Notes: generated by a model from the letters alone, not told the origin. Shown: positions 45,240 through 57,300, counted from the stretch's first letter. The stretch: 64,000 nucleotides of DNA from Halichoerus grypus (GCF_964656455.1 NC_135726.1:5342001-5406000), one strand, 5' to 3'. Translations and numbers: made by a program.

Positions 45240-46275
45240 TATAGGACTTTATAAGCCGTATTAAGCTTTGGGTCTTTCTCCTCTGGGCAACAGGGATCCA
45301 CTTGAATGATTTGAAGAGGGGAGTGAAAGGACCAGATCTATGGTGTGGAGAGCTCCACCTGGCTTCTGGGTGGAGAATGGATTAGAGGAGAACAAGTCGG
45401 GATGATAAGGGGCTCCAGTGGGCACCAGGGCCTTACACTTGGGTGTACAATGAAGCCTAGTAGAGAAGGGGGAACAGACAGTCCGGGTAGAGAGAACATG
45501 TTGGATGTGTGGCAACATCGCAGGGGGAGGGTACACATGGAATTGTGGCATCATACCTAGGAAGGATGGGGTGGGAATGCTAGAAATTAAGATGGCAGGA
45601 ATGTAGGGTGCTCAGGTGAGGCTGAGAGCCTGCTGGGTCACTGAAGAGTTTAAATTTTATCTATACACAGTGTCAGCCCATTGAAGGAGGTAAGAATGGT
45701 ATCCGATTTGAGTTTTAGTAAAATTATTCCGGAGGGAATTTTGACATTAGTTGGATTAGAAGAGAAAAGTACAGGAGGCAGAAGTTTTCTCCTATAGTGG
45801 CCTAGAGGGGAGATAGTGGAGTACAGTGAAGATAGGGAATATGAATTGATGTGGAGGAATTTTAGATGTAGTTAGCAAGCCTTGGTTATAGTTGAATGGG
45901 GGTAAGGGAGAGAAAAGCTTCCAAGGTGATTCTGAGATTTATTTTTTTATTTGCTTGATTCAGGATTTTTTATGTATATTAGGTATGTTACAAAAGAAGC
46001 AATATTAGAAACCAGGGGGAATAAATAATGAACTCATTTGGAGATATGGTGAGTTTAAGAGATCTGGAGAAAATCAAGGAAACTTGAAACATGGAGTTGG
46101 AAATTCAAGTCTGGAGATCAGTAGAGCCCAAGTGAGTAGAGCTATAGATGTGTGAGCTGTCATGGTCCTAGGCTAAGTTAAAATCATGAAAATGGATGAG
46201 GGTGACCACAGAGAGGGTAGAATATGAGGAAAAAGGAAGCGAAACCTGGAACCCTAGGGAACATCAACATTTAGA
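45240..46275 (+). repeat. Two pieces of one ancient repeat, unnamed
   Basis: Piece 1 (45290-45420) has GAGTGAAAGGACCAGATCTATG and GTGGAGAATGGATTAGAGGAG. Piece 2 (about 45640-46270) covers similar order again: GTTTAAATTTTATCTATAC, CCATTGAAGGAGG, CTGGAGATCAGTAGAGCCC and CCTGGAACCCTAGGGAAC. A third piece is at 48573-48720. I recognise this as a widespread mammalian repeat pattern but not its name. Confidence 0.55.
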
Positions 46276-46309
46276 GAATGGTTGTTAAGTGCAAGACTGG
46301 CTACATAAT

Positions 46310-46420
46310 TGGTGGGGCCCAGTGCAAAATGAAAATGCAGGGCCCTTTGCTCAAAAATTATTAAGAATTTCAAGAAGGTAACAATAGAGTATTAAACAAG
46401 GCATGGTTCATACTAGTCTC
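46310..46420 (+). repeat. Short dispersed-repeat fragment
   Basis: GGGGCCCAGTGCAAAATGAAAATGC, GGGCCCTTTGCTCAAAAATTATTAAGAATTTCAAG is a recurrent mammalian repeat phrase, probably a DNA transposon fossil. Confidence 0.35.
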
Positions 46421-46659
46421 CAATACTGTTCCTTTACCATGTGGATCAATCTAGCTTCCTCCCCTTTTCTTGTCTGTAAACTCTCACTCCAACAGTGAGA
46501 AACCTGACTCCCACTTTCCTCTACTGATGTATTTAATTGTTCAATTCCAGTACACATATGGTATGGTTTCAGAATTGCTAACCTGTAACCTCACAGGGAA
46601 GAACTTTACCAACTATAGTTCAATGCTATATACAGCTTCATTTCTTTTTAGTCTAAGGG

Positions 46660-48565
46660 ATTCTACTCATTTCTGAACTATTTAGGTCATCAGTTTTTCC
46701 TCTACTCCTTTCTATGAGGTTGATCCACATATTTGTGAAACTATTAGATTCTTTTGCCACATTCTGTATTCTATCCTGGGATCCTGTGTCAAGTTTTATG
46801 GGTACTGCACTGTCTTGATTACTCACACTACCTAATTTCAACCTTTATATTGTCTTGAAATTGGGTAATGTGAATCCTCCAACTTTGTTCTTCTCCTTCA
46901 ACGTTGTATGTTGAGATCTACAAGCGATATTGTTAGGTTTTCAGTAGGGATTGTGTTGACTCTATAAATCAAGTGGGAAGAACTGACCCCTTAGCAATGT
47001 TGAATCTTCCAACTCATGAACATGGGGCCTCTCTTCATTTAGTTAGATATTCTCTGGTTTCTTTCATCATAGCTTTGCAGCTTTCAGCACACCTATTCTG
47101 TTAGATTTATACTAAGTATTATACATAATGTATAAGCAATTGATTGACTTTTGTACATTGATCTTGTATCCTGTGACCTTGCTATACTCACATAGCTGTT
47201 TTGTAGACTCTTTGGGGATTTTTACATAGATAATCATGTCGCTGACAAATAAAGACAGCTTTACTTTTTCTTTTCCAATACCTATACCTTTTCTTTCCTT
47301 TTTATTGTATTATCTAGAATTTCCAGTACAATGTTTGATAGGAGTGGTAAGAAGGAACATCCTTGCCTTGTTCCTGATATTAGTGGGAAAGTATCCAGTC
47401 TCTCATCTGTAGGTTTGATGTTACCTGTAGTTTTTTTGTAGATGCTCTTTATCAAAAGTTGAGAGAGCTATCCACTATTCCTAGTTTGCTGATTATGAAT
47501 TGGCATTGAATTTTGTCAAATGCTTGTTCTAGATTAATTGACATAATCATAGAATCTTTTTCTTCATCCCGGTGACATAATGTATTGATTTTCAGATGTT
47601 GAACCAGCTTTGTATACTTGAAATAAATTCCACCGGGGCATGAGTATAATTCTTTACATACAATGTTGGATTTGATTTGCTATTTGGGGAAATTTTGCAT
47701 CTATGTTCACACAGATATTGGCCTGTATTTTCCTTTCCTGTAATCCCTTATCGGGTTTGACTATGAGGGTGGTGGGTGTTGGCATGATAGAATGAGTTAG
47801 GAAGTGTTTTCTCTGCTTCTATTTTCTTTTCTTTTTTTTTTTTATTTTAAAGATTTTATTTATTTATTTGACAGAGAGAGAGAGCAGCAGGCAGAGGGAG
47901 AGGGAGAAGTGGCTCCCCAATGAGCAGGGAGCCTAATGTGGGCCTCAATTCCAGGATGCCGGGATCATGACCTGAGCCGAAGGCAGCTGCCTAACTGACT
48001 GAGCCACCCAGGCGCCCCTCTGCTTCTATTTTCTGGAAGAGATTGTGAATAAGTAGTATTACTTCTCCCTTAAATGTTTGGCAGAATTCACAGTGAAGCC
48101 ATTTGGACCTAATACTTGATAGAATTTATTCGTAAACCATCTTGGATTGATTTTTTCTTTTTTGGTAGGTTATCAATTATTAATCTAATTTCTTTAATAA
48201 GTATAGGCCTATTCAGGTTATCTATTTCTCCTTATAGAAGTTTTAATAATTTATGTCTTTCATGGAATTAATTTTTCATCTAAGATAGAAAATCTGTGGG
48301 TCTGTAGTTGTTCATAGTATTCCTTTGTTATCCTTTTAATGTCCATGTGATCAGTAGTGATAATCTGCCTTTCATTTCTGATATTGGTAATTTGTATCTT
48401 TTTCTTCTTTTCTTGATTAGCCTGGCTAGAGGTTTACCAACTTCATTCATTGTTTCAAAGAAGCAGCTTTTGGTTTTGTTGATTTTCTACTGTTTTCCTG
48501 TTTTTAATTACATTTATTTTTGCCTTGATTTCATTTTTATTTCTTTTCTTCTGCTTGCTTAAGTG
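46660..48565 (-). mobile_element. Old L1 ORF2 fragment, antisense, with a SINE inside
   Basis: On the minus strand this is the reverse-transcriptase part of an old L1M-type ORF2. On the + strand the landmarks are GTCTTGAAATTGGGTAATGTGAATCC, GGAACATCCTTGCCTTGTTCCTGAT, TTGACATAATCATAGAATC, GGCATGATAGAATGAGTTAGGAAG and CAAAGAAGCAGCTTTTGGTTTTG. Frames are thoroughly broken. A CAN SINE is inserted at 47828-48017. Both 5' and 3' ends of the element are missing. Confidence 0.85.
47828..48017 (-). mobile_element. CAN SINE, antisense, inside old L1
   Basis: Minus-strand head GGGGCGCCTGGGTGGCTCAGTCAG and GGTCATGATCCCGG middle, T-rich tail on the + strand. The target-site duplication CTCTGCTTCTATTTTCT at 47811-47827 and 48018-48034 is a perfect 17 bp and is L1 sequence. 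Confidence 0.96.
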
Positions 48566-48572
48566 ATTTATA

Positions 48573-48725
48573 ATTTTAGAAGATCACTTCAGCTGTCATA
48601 TGGAGACTGGACTAGAAGGGAACAAGAGTGGACATGAGCAGACCAATTAGGAGTCTATAGACCAAGTCTAGGGAAGAGATAATGGTGGCTTGAATCAGGG
48701 TGAGAGAACTGGAGAGCAACTCAAA
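48573..48725 (+). repeat. Third piece of the ancient repeat seen at 45240-46275
   Basis: GAAGATCACTTCAGCTGTCATATGGAGACTGGACTAGAAGGG, CAATTAGGAGTCTATAGACC and GATAATGGTGGCTTGAATCAGGG are the same repeat in the same orientation. Confidence 0.6.
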
Positions 48726-50045
48726 AACTGCTGCTATCCAACCTTAATCTACAGATGCAAAATCGACCTCACGGGTGTGTGTGGAAGGGGTGTGGGAGAG
48801 AGAAATAGATACAGAAAGAAGAGGGACAAATCTGTGAAATATGAAGATATGATCTCAAGTCACTACTTGCAATGTTTGTCCATTTCTGTGGTGTAAATAC
48901 TCCCATCATGGCTGACTTCAAGCCACTAAAGTGGATGAATAGAGAGCTGGGAAGAGATGCATACCAGCTGGTGTAAGCTGGCATGAGCTGGCTCCAACAC
49001 ACCTCACCACAACACACAAAGGTTCACATCCTTTGTTGTCTCTAGGATTTCAGGAGGAACTCTGGAGAAACTAATACTGATGATAGGGATTTTAGACCTC
49101 AGTTACATATGCTTTCTTTATTAGCCTTACTGTTCTGAATGTTTGGTAGTACACAGAACAATACTGTAAGTATTTTAACAGACAAAAAATAGACTATGAG
49201 GCAGCTCCTACCTCATATGTGCCCATTACACAATAAATTGAGTTGAGTTCTACCATATTCCTTCTGTCTTCACCCATATAAAACTATAATTTTCTCATGG
49301 TGGTGATCTTATCTTGGACCCAATGAATAAGTAATACTAACCACTTGAGTTAAATTTAGCACTTCCCCATGAAGTGTCATTGTCATCTCTTTCTCATTAA
49401 GAACTCCCTTGTAGTTCCCAGTCAAATGAGTATAAATGTGGTTTTTTTCTGCTTTGTTTAATAGGATAACCCCAGAGCATGAAGACAATCTCACCACCTT
49501 GGTTTCCACCTCTGAGGTCGTTAACATGATATATTATGAAGCTACAGGAAATTAGTTGCTGAATATTTCAATATGGAGAGGAAATAGTGTAATTCCATTG
49601 TTACCATAGAACCATGAATTCTTGGAGTAACCTGTCGCCATAGTAACAAGATAAGGACATATTCCTTAAATGTTTAACTATGATTCTATACTTCACACAC
49701 ATTCAAGTACAGTTGATTTTTGTTATTTATAATTGAATTGAATTAATTTTCTGATACATTCTGGGTCTACTTTTCAATAGTAGTTTTCAATTATCTTAAT
49801 TTAAGATTATGAGTGTAATAAGATTTTCTTTATGCCATTTTATTGGAACAGGAATAGAACTACTTCTTGTATAAAAAGGAGCTTAAAGGGGTCTTTAAAA
49901 ATGAGTAAATATTTTCAAATGAGCCAAATAGTGTCTTTGAGGATAATGTTAGGGGTGTAAGAGTAAATCTATCTCTGGATCTTCAAAAGTGACATTCACA
50001 CCTGCCCATCATAAGTCTTAAGTACAAAGATATTAACTGTATTAG
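48726..50045. other. Unique intergenic DNA
   Basis: Nothing recognised. Confidence 0.4.
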
Positions 50046-50047
50046 AT

Positions 50048-50295
50048 ATTCATACAACAATAGTTAATATGGTTTGAGAGTTTTTTATGTACCAGAATAC
50101 TCTCAAAGATTGTCTTTAACCCTCGGGAAAATCCTATGAGGCAGGTACTATTATCACCTCCGTTGTGCATATATGGAAACTGAAGTGTAGAGACGTTGCA
50201 TATCAAAGTCATCTGGCTGGTGCGTGGCAGGGTGGGAATTGAAGCCATGCAATCCAGCTCACTAGCCCATGATTTCACCCACTGCTCCGACTGCT
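50048..50295 (-). repeat. MIR, antisense, nearly full length
   Basis: TTTAACCCTCGGGAAAATCCTATGAGGCAGGTACTATTATCACC, GGAAACTGAAGTGTAGAGACG and GGGTGGGAATTGAAGCCATGCAATCCAGC follow the antisense MIR consensus. Confidence 0.8.
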
Positions 50296-50799
50296 CTGAG
50301 AGCTCTGCCTGCCAATCACAAAGGGCCTGGAGTCCATCGGGTGCTGTCCATGTTCTCTCAGCCCTGGTGCCTGTCATTGTCTCTCCAGTTCCTGAAAAAA
50401 TTATGCCTCAAAGAGTAACCAGGCTCCTGATCTTTCTATTAATTCCACTGAATTCATTGTTACAGCTTATGTCATGGGTGGGTGTTGCGCTTGGAGCAAG
50501 AGAACCCAGATGAGTAAGGCAAGGTCTCAGCTCTCTACAACCTCAAAGACCAGTGGGAGGAAATGTGAACAAATAAAGACCTCTAGTGTAGCAATTTCTT
50601 CAGGAAAAAAAAAAATGGAAGAAGGGCAAAGCAGCAAGGCAAAAAGAGCCCTGAATGGTGTGTTTATTTTCATTTGCTGAACTGTGTTGACATGGCCCTC
50701 GGCATCTGCTGAACAATTAAACCAGTGTGAGAATGATGACCACATTGTTGCTGTTAATAATGACAACATCACCTGTGATGTGCCAGGAGCACTCTCAGC
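50296..50799. other. Unique intergenic DNA
   Basis: Nothing recognised. Confidence 0.4.
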
Positions 50800-51600
50800 A
50801 TCCGGACTTTGTTCCAAGCCTCCCATCTTCAAAACTGCATATCCTCTCTAAGTGATTTTCTCCTTTTCATTAAGCTTGGCAGAGTCATAGCTCTTGGTTC
50901 TCAAACAATACATATCAAACCAAATACTGTTGCTGCCCAAGATGGGCGATTGGCGGCTGATGGTCCAGTCAGTGTCACCCCTGCTCTGAGTCTGTCGGGG
51001 AACAAGGCGGCATTGTGGCTCATGGCACCCCGACAAATAGCTCATCACTGTAATTAAAGCAGAATTGGATGTCCTACTATTTTGTGCTTCATCTCCCTTC
51101 ATGTGGACAAATAAATTGGAGGATCAGCATATGGATAGAGACCAAAAATTGAATATAATATCCCCATGCTTATATCAGCAAGGGCAAGCAGGAGCGCATC
51201 CGCAGCATCTCCACTTGCAACTGGACCATCTGCACAACAAACTCATGATGCCAAAGCAGGCGGCATCACGTTCCTGCCGCCACTCTCTGGCAGTCTGCAC
51301 GCTCCTCTGTCTCCACCGACCATCGGGTAGCACAGGTCGAGCAGGCCCTGTAGCTGCTCTTTGTCAGAGAGCAGGTCATTTCTACCAATGTTTTGCATAA
51401 GGGGATGCTCTTCTTAAAACAGACACCTGGCTGGATGGAAGCTTCAGCTCTCAGAAGCTGGAATCCCTAGCCCAGCTAATGAACTCATTCTGACAGCTGG
51501 GATCTTATGTGATTTTTCAGGGAAATTTAGCCCTGAGCGGGGAAATAAAAAAATAGACAAATAGCTGGATGAGCGTCTCTCTTTTTGCCTTCATTTTTCC
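50800..51600. other. Repeat-free block, best candidate conserved non-coding element
   Basis: About 800 bp without a recognisable repeat, of mixed composition with scattered CpGs (GATGGGCGATTGGCGGCTG, GGCGGCATCACGTTCCTGCCGCC) and TAAT-type sites (CACTGTAATTAAAGC, AATAAATTGGAGG). Frames on both strands are short and unrelated to known families. No promoter or exon is visible. Enhancer-like status is inferred only from texture. Confidence 0.3.
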
Positions 51601-51639
51601 TTTGACAGGACTTGGGCATGGTATAAATGATACAACATC

Positions 51640-51765
51640 TGCGGGAAATAGATTATTTATTCAGTCAAAAAATTATGGTACATCGATGATGTTCCGGGCC
51701 CTAAATATACAATTGTGAACAGACCAGATCTCACAATGCTTATATTTGGATTTATTGCTGGATAT
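51640..51765 (-). repeat. L2 3' end fragment, antisense
   Basis: GATTATTTATTCAGTC ... GATGTTCCGGGCCCTAAATATACAATTGTGAACAGACC is a diverged reverse L2 end. Confidence 0.5.
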
Positions 51766-51845
51766 GTGTTCTCACATCTTCAACTAGAAGAGAGAAACTG
51801 GCAGATGGGGAGAATGGATCACTGATTTAAAAAATATATATTTTA

Positions 51846-52028
51846 GGGGCACCTGGGTGGCTCAGTCGTTAAGTATCTGCCTTCAGCTCAGGTCATGATC
51901 CCAGGGTCCTGGGATCGAGCTCGGGCTCCCTGCTCCGCGGGAAGCCTGCTTCTCCCTCTCTCACTCCCCCTGCTTGTGTTCCCTCTCTCGCTGTGTCTCT
52001 CTCTGTCAAATAAATAAATAAAATCTTT
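51846..52028 (+). mobile_element. CAN SINE, sense, with short internal deletion
   Basis: Same TGCTTGTGTTCCCTCTCTC subtype as 43771 and 44208 but lacks several bases between GATCGAGC and TCGGGCTCC. The tail runs into (AT)n at 52029-52056; the flank AAAAATATATATTTTAG (51829-51845) may be the left target-site copy that seeded it. Confidence 0.94.
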
Positions 52029-52056
52029 AAATATATATATATATATATATATATAT
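52029..52056. repeat. (AT)n microsatellite in SINE tail
   Basis: About 14 AT repeats directly after the SINE AAATCTTTAA tail. Confidence 0.93.
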
Positions 52057-52339
52057 TAGCATTCTGTCTGGACAATGCTAAATCAAGCTAGTATCCCTTA
52101 TTAGTACAGTAACATACAAATTGAGCAGTACACTTATATGGTAACTTTCAATCTTTGGAAGGTATATGGTAACTTTCAACATGCACATACCTACAAGCCT
52201 ATTCCTCCTGGGGAAAGCTTCACAAGCACTTAACACCTTTGTAGGAAGATTTTGGCCAGGAAGGGAGAGGAAGAAGGGAGAGCACATTGAGAGAGCATTT
52301 GCTATGGGCCAGTATGATCAACTAGGTGGTTTCATTTTG

Positions 52340-52485
52340 TCTTTCCCCAAATGTGGACAGTAGGTGTTATTAGCCTTGCCTCATATAAGAAGCAGAACTC
52401 CCATGGTTCAACTGACCTGTCCAAAGGTCAAACAGCTGATCGCTAGCAGGACAGAAACCCAATCCAAGTCTGTCTCCTCCCATTT
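52340..52485 (-). repeat. MIR fragment, antisense
   Basis: GTAGGTGTTATTAGCCTTGCCTC ... TGACCTGTCCAAAGGTCAAACAGCTGATCGCTAGCAGG is the antisense MIR core. Confidence 0.65.
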
Positions 52486-53315
52486 TTCTGAGTTTATATC
52501 ACAGGATTGAGAAATGCATGGAGAATGATTTTCCAGCCCACTGTAATTTCAAAGCAGCAAATTCCAAGAACTAGCTAATCTTATTAGGAGCAAGCAGAGG
52601 GACAGCAAGAATGAGGGGCGGATGAGAGCACCTGGAGGTGGAGAAAGAGATCAGGAAAGTAGAAAAGGCACATATGGAAACATGGCAAAATGAAGTCACT
52701 TCACTTAGGGAGCATATGATCCCTCCACATGCCCCCAGCTTCGGATGGTGTAACACAATTCCATTTGATAGTCATAATAATAAAAGCCACCTTTCCCTTA
52801 ATATATGGATATGTTAACTTCAGTTTACTTTCAGACAGGGCACTACTGTATGAAATATTACAGAGATATTGGCATCTAAGTGGATCACTTTTTGAAAAAC
52901 ATTTTTGCTTCAGTTACCTGCAGTATTGACCTACAAGTAACCATTCTCTCTACAAAATGAAATACAGGAAGTGTCACCTCACAAAGGACACAAAATGTAC
53001 TTTTTACATAACATGTTACATAATAGAAATTATATAATATGTGAATACTCATATATTATCTTTAAATTTCTGAAACTTTCCCCAAATATCTTTTCTTCTA
53101 CCAAATTCATCATTTTACTCAGTTAACAGTAAATGATATTAAAAAAAAACTGATACAAAACCCATCTAAGAAAGGAAAAATTATTTTTCTTAATCCCAAA
53201 CTTAAAGGCATCTGCATAGAAAAGAATATATAGGTGCCTGTGGGCAGAGGTAAGGGTGGGTCCTTTCCTGTTAACCTAGTGTGGAGAGACCACTGGAATC
53301 GACCTTTTTTGACCA
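52486..53315. other. Unique AT-rich DNA
   Basis: Nothing recognised. Confidence 0.4.
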
Positions 53316-53317
53316 CT

Positions 53318-53420
53318 CCTTTACTCATTTATTCATTCAACACATACTTATTGAGAGCCTAGTCTGTGTCAGACGTATGCTAGATGTTGAAGATAAAATG
53401 GGAACAACACAGGCAAACAA
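53318..53420 (-). repeat. L2 3' end, antisense
   Basis: TTTATTCATTCAACACATACTTATTGAGAGCC, then TGCTAGATGTTGAAGATAAAATGGG, the reverse of the L2 terminus. Confidence 0.65.
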
Positions 53421-54728
53421 CCAATATAGAAATTATGCTCTCCAAATTAGCCCGTTTAGGTTATTTAAGTCACTCTCCTCAAACAAAACAGGGGTTACAC
53501 AGGTGGGATCTTGCAGTGATATATTCCCAGTTCCTGGAGTTTTCACCTAGCTCTTTCCTGTTCAAAGGCTGGGTTGGTCCGGTAATATGCTCTGACCTTG
53601 GGAGGACACATTGGAGCCATCAGCTGAACCCTGAGGGTTTAACCACCCTCTAAGAATGCTGCCCAAAGCAGTGAAAAGATAAGGGACAACATCAGTCTCA
53701 GTAGAATGATCCTAGAGATTATTGGCCCCTGACATCAATCACGGTATGGCATACTAAGCCTCCTAAAGACCTGGGAATTTTCCAGACTGGGCTCAGGAAT
53801 TTTCCAGTGAAGTCTCAGAAGACCCGGCGTAGGCAAAAGGCACCAGAATGAGGGGCAGGAGATTAGGACTTTTCATATCTTTTGACTTTAGACATAATTT
53901 TCCATCTTATTTATAAAGTGAGGTATTTGGGCCATCTCCAGGGTTCCTTCCAACTCTAATAGTCTATGATGTCTGTGAATTGAGAGAGGGAGAAGATTGA
54001 AATATCAATAAATACAAACATAACCAAAGAGCAGCAAGAGCTGCAAGGTGGATTTCCCTGGCTTAGAAAGGGGACTAGGGGCCACTTCAGACACCTGGTA
54101 GTTCATAAGGGATGTCAAATGAAGATGGATATACGAATTGTCTGTTCAACGATGGTTCAACAATGAACCATCAGTGGGGTCAGAACTCCTGGCCATTTAC
54201 CGTGTCGCAAGCCTTCCTGTATCTGAGGAAAATGTGTTGTTAAGGGTCTTTGGTACCATAAGCCTTGGGTCATTCCATTCCAGAAGGCAGAAACGGGAAA
54301 AAACAAAAATTATGATGAAGTATTCTTAAGTCATTTTTTATTATGGTCCATGTCTTAAGAATTTTTGCATGATGGCTACTTAGTAATATTTCTAGGAGAC
54401 AACAGAAAAAGGTGGGCTTACAGTGTCCCAATTAAGAAGAAAAGTTTGTGATTGGAAAGCACCATTGGCTCATCAGAAAGAGGTGGGAAATCTTAGTATA
54501 AAGAAGTAGTAACCAAGTTATGTCCAAGGAGTTTGACCATAGACGAATCCATTTTTATTATTATTATATTATCATCATCATTATTATTATTGCCAGTCCT
54601 ACCTAAGGAAGGGCAGCTCAGATGTATGAAGCAATTCATCCTCGCAGAGGGTTGAGAAACCACTGTGGCTAATGTCTATATTTTTTAATGACATCTTGAT
54701 TAGCAAATTAAAAAAGAGACTTTGTTAG
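53421..54728. other. Unique DNA with an ATT-rich tract
   Basis: A degenerate (TTA)n/(TCA)n tract lies at 54555-54592. Nothing else recognised. Confidence 0.4.
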
Positions 54729-54739
54729 AAAATCCTTTG

Positions 54740-54951
54740 GAGGGATAGATGAACCATGAGAGACTATGGACTCTGAGAAACAAACAGGGTTTTAGAGGGA
54801 GGATTGGTTAGCCCAGTGATGGGTATTAAGGAGGGCACGTACTGCATGGAGCACTGGGTGTTATACGAAAACAATGGATCGTGAATCACACCACCAAAAA
54901 CTAATGATGTATTGTATGGTGACTAACATAACATAATAAAATTAAAAAAAA
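54740..54951 (+). mobile_element. 5'-truncated carnivore L1
   Basis: About 212 bp of the L1 3'UTR: GAACCATGAGAGACTATGGACTC, GGGTATTAAGGAGGG, CACTGGGTGTTATACG and AACATAACATAATAAAATT. Perfect 11-bp target-site duplication AAAATCCTTTG at 54729-54739 and 54952-54962. Confidence 0.93.
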
Positions 54952-54962
54952 AAAATCCTTTG

Positions 54963-55438
54963 ACTTGGTGTCTGTTTCTTGGGGTCCTAAACTTTTCATT
55001 CTTTGGCTTATAAAGTAACCTATTGGATTAAGTTAAAACCTGTTGAAAACAATGAAGTCTCCCTGACTTTGGCCAAGAATTCCCATAAAACTGGCTTCAA
55101 GCTGTCTCATCCTCAGGATCTTGGGAGTGGGAGGAAGAAAGCCCTGTCACAGAGCCCGCTTCCTTTGAATGGACACCAGAAGCCTGGAGATGGCCTCATA
55201 TCATGAGGATCAACACAGATGGAGAACCAGTGACAATCTCCAGTTCTTGATGGTGAAGGCAACAGGTTCTGCTGTGATCCAAAGACATGGAATGGGCCTC
55301 CACTATGGCTGATATTGATGGCTGTCACTACTGAGTCAGAGAGAAACTGGATATATTTTTCATTAGAAAAAAAATAAACAAATATGCCACCCATCCTGCT
55401 CCCACAATTCATTGTGGAGTCAGAATAATGGGTTTAAA
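54963..55438. other. Unique intergenic DNA
   Basis: Nothing recognised. Confidence 0.4.
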
Positions 55439-55439
55439 G

Positions 55440-56032
55440 TTCAGCTTCTCTATAACCCACTTTGGCAACTGTTTGGCAGAATCCACTAAAACTGACCCAA
55501 TAATCCCATGGTTAGGTATATACGGAACAGAAATGTGTGTATATGTTCACGTAAAGGCATGCATGAGAGTGGTATCTCAGTACTATTTGTAATGGCCCCA
55601 AACTGGAAATGATCCCAATTCCCCACAAGAGTAGAAAGGAGAGAGTGTGGTATATTTAGAAAATGTGATACTATGCATCTGTGATTCTACAAATGTGCCC
55701 AACAATAAAGACGGATCTCACCAGTGTAATGCTGAGCAAAAAAATTTAAAAAGCCAACAGAGAATACATGCTGGATGATTCTATTTATATTATGTACCAA
55801 ATGGTGAAACTAACTCATGGTGAGGAGGGTGCTGGTTACACTGGGGGGATGTGGAGTTAGTGCCTGGAAGGTGACATGAAGGGCTCTCTAGGGGCTGGTC
55901 ACATTCCATTTTGTGATCTGAGTGCAGACTTCATGGGTGTATTCAGTCTATAAAAAAAATCATGGTGCCGGACCCTTATGATTTTGCACTTTGGTGTCTA
56001 TATACTATACTTCAATAAGGAGTTTTAAAAGT
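55440..56032 (+). mobile_element. Old L1M-type 3' end
   Basis: GGCAACTGTTTGGCAGAATCCACTAAAACTGACCC, AATGGCCCCAAACTGGAAATG, GATGATTCTATTTATATTATG, GGTGCTGGTTACACTGG and ACTATACTTCAATAAGGAGTTTTAAAA are the L1M ORF2 end and 3'UTR in order. Unlike the carnivore L1 copies it is shared with other placental mammals by family. Confidence 0.8.
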
Positions 56033-57115
56033 CCTAGCTTCACTGCTCTGAGGCATCAGAGAAGTGCACTAATCACTCTGTCCTCCTCTGTAAAGGCCAC
56101 AGAAACACCACCTTTGCACAGAATTAGTTATGGGGTCCAGAAAGCACGGAGCATAGTATACTACAGGTAGGGGGGGATTCTTAGAGTCAGAGAGAGGGGG
56201 AGCACAAATGAAGCTGTTTGTAATGATGGGAAGGAGAAGGTCAGTGAGGATGATGGGCAACAGTAGGTGGAACGGGAAGGCTTCTGGTGTATTCCTTACA
56301 TTCCCAAGCGTGCATGGAATGTATATATCCAATTAGCTGTGTTGTTAATCCTCGGCAGGGCTGAGGATATGTTGCCCCAGATGAAAGCTGCACAGCATAA
56401 TGAGAACAAAGATGTTCTAGACCTGGTGAGTATGGGGATGGGTGGGTAGGAGAAGCCGGGGGTGCCAGATGGAAGCAGAGCTGGAGTGGAGATGGGCAGA
56501 GAATGCATCAGAGCAGGGACCCAGTGGATTCAAGCGTCTCTCAGGGAGGAGTGAGTCAGCTGGCTGTTTCCTGAGATATGCTATTAAATCAGCTCTTGGC
56601 TGTTAGATTCAAGTTTCATATTAGGTAACTATAGATTATATATATATACACACATACACACATGCCTGTGTGCATACGTATCTATGCAAAGTTTATGAAT
56701 GGTGGCGATCACAGCAATATGATTTACCACTAGGAGATGTAGAGGGAAACCACTAGATGTCATTCATTGGGGATAGTATGAGGGTTTTAACCATTTTGTC
56801 TAATGCGCTCCTTTGGTCGCTGGTAAATCATGTGGTATCCTCCTCAAGGTAATATTTTAAGTGCAAAACAAACAAATAAACATTGGAAAACCAAGGGACC
56901 AGATCTACCCACGGAGCCCCTCGGGATCTGTAGACCCCACATTAAGAACCCCTGGAGCTCATCAACAGCCAGACCCATGACATGTCACACCACGTGGCCT
57001 TTCAAAATGCCACGGAAGAAAGACTTTTGAGGACATGAGAGATGTTTCTGAGATGTCGCTGAGTGGAACATCAGGGAGTACAAGATGGGCCTGTGTGGGT
57101 ATTGCATGTTTAGGA
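56033..57115. other. Unique intergenic DNA with a (TA)n(CA)n tract
   Basis: A short TA/CA microsatellite is at 56637-56664. The part at about 56880-56965 ending AAGAACCCCTGGAGC may be another DNA-transposon remnant. No gene. Confidence 0.35.
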
Positions 57116-57116
57116 T

Positions 57117-57300
57117 AGAGTCTCTCAAAGTGTGGGCCACAGAACTGGGAGCATCAGCAGCCCTGGGGTGCATGTGAGAATGGGGAACTTTGAGGCCCCG
57201 CTCCAGCCCTAGGGAACCCACATGTTTGATGGGATGAGGCCCGGGATCCTGTGCTTTCACTGATTTGTATACACTTTAGAGACTGAGAAGCACTGCTCTG
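57117..57300 (+). mobile_element. hAT-type nonautonomous transposon fossil
   Basis: GTCTCTCAAAGTGTGGGCCACAGAAC ... GAACTTTGAGGCCCCGCTCCAGCCC ... GACTGAGAAGCACTGCTC. The closing GAGAAGCACTG and opening match the MER5-like class. Confidence 0.6.
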
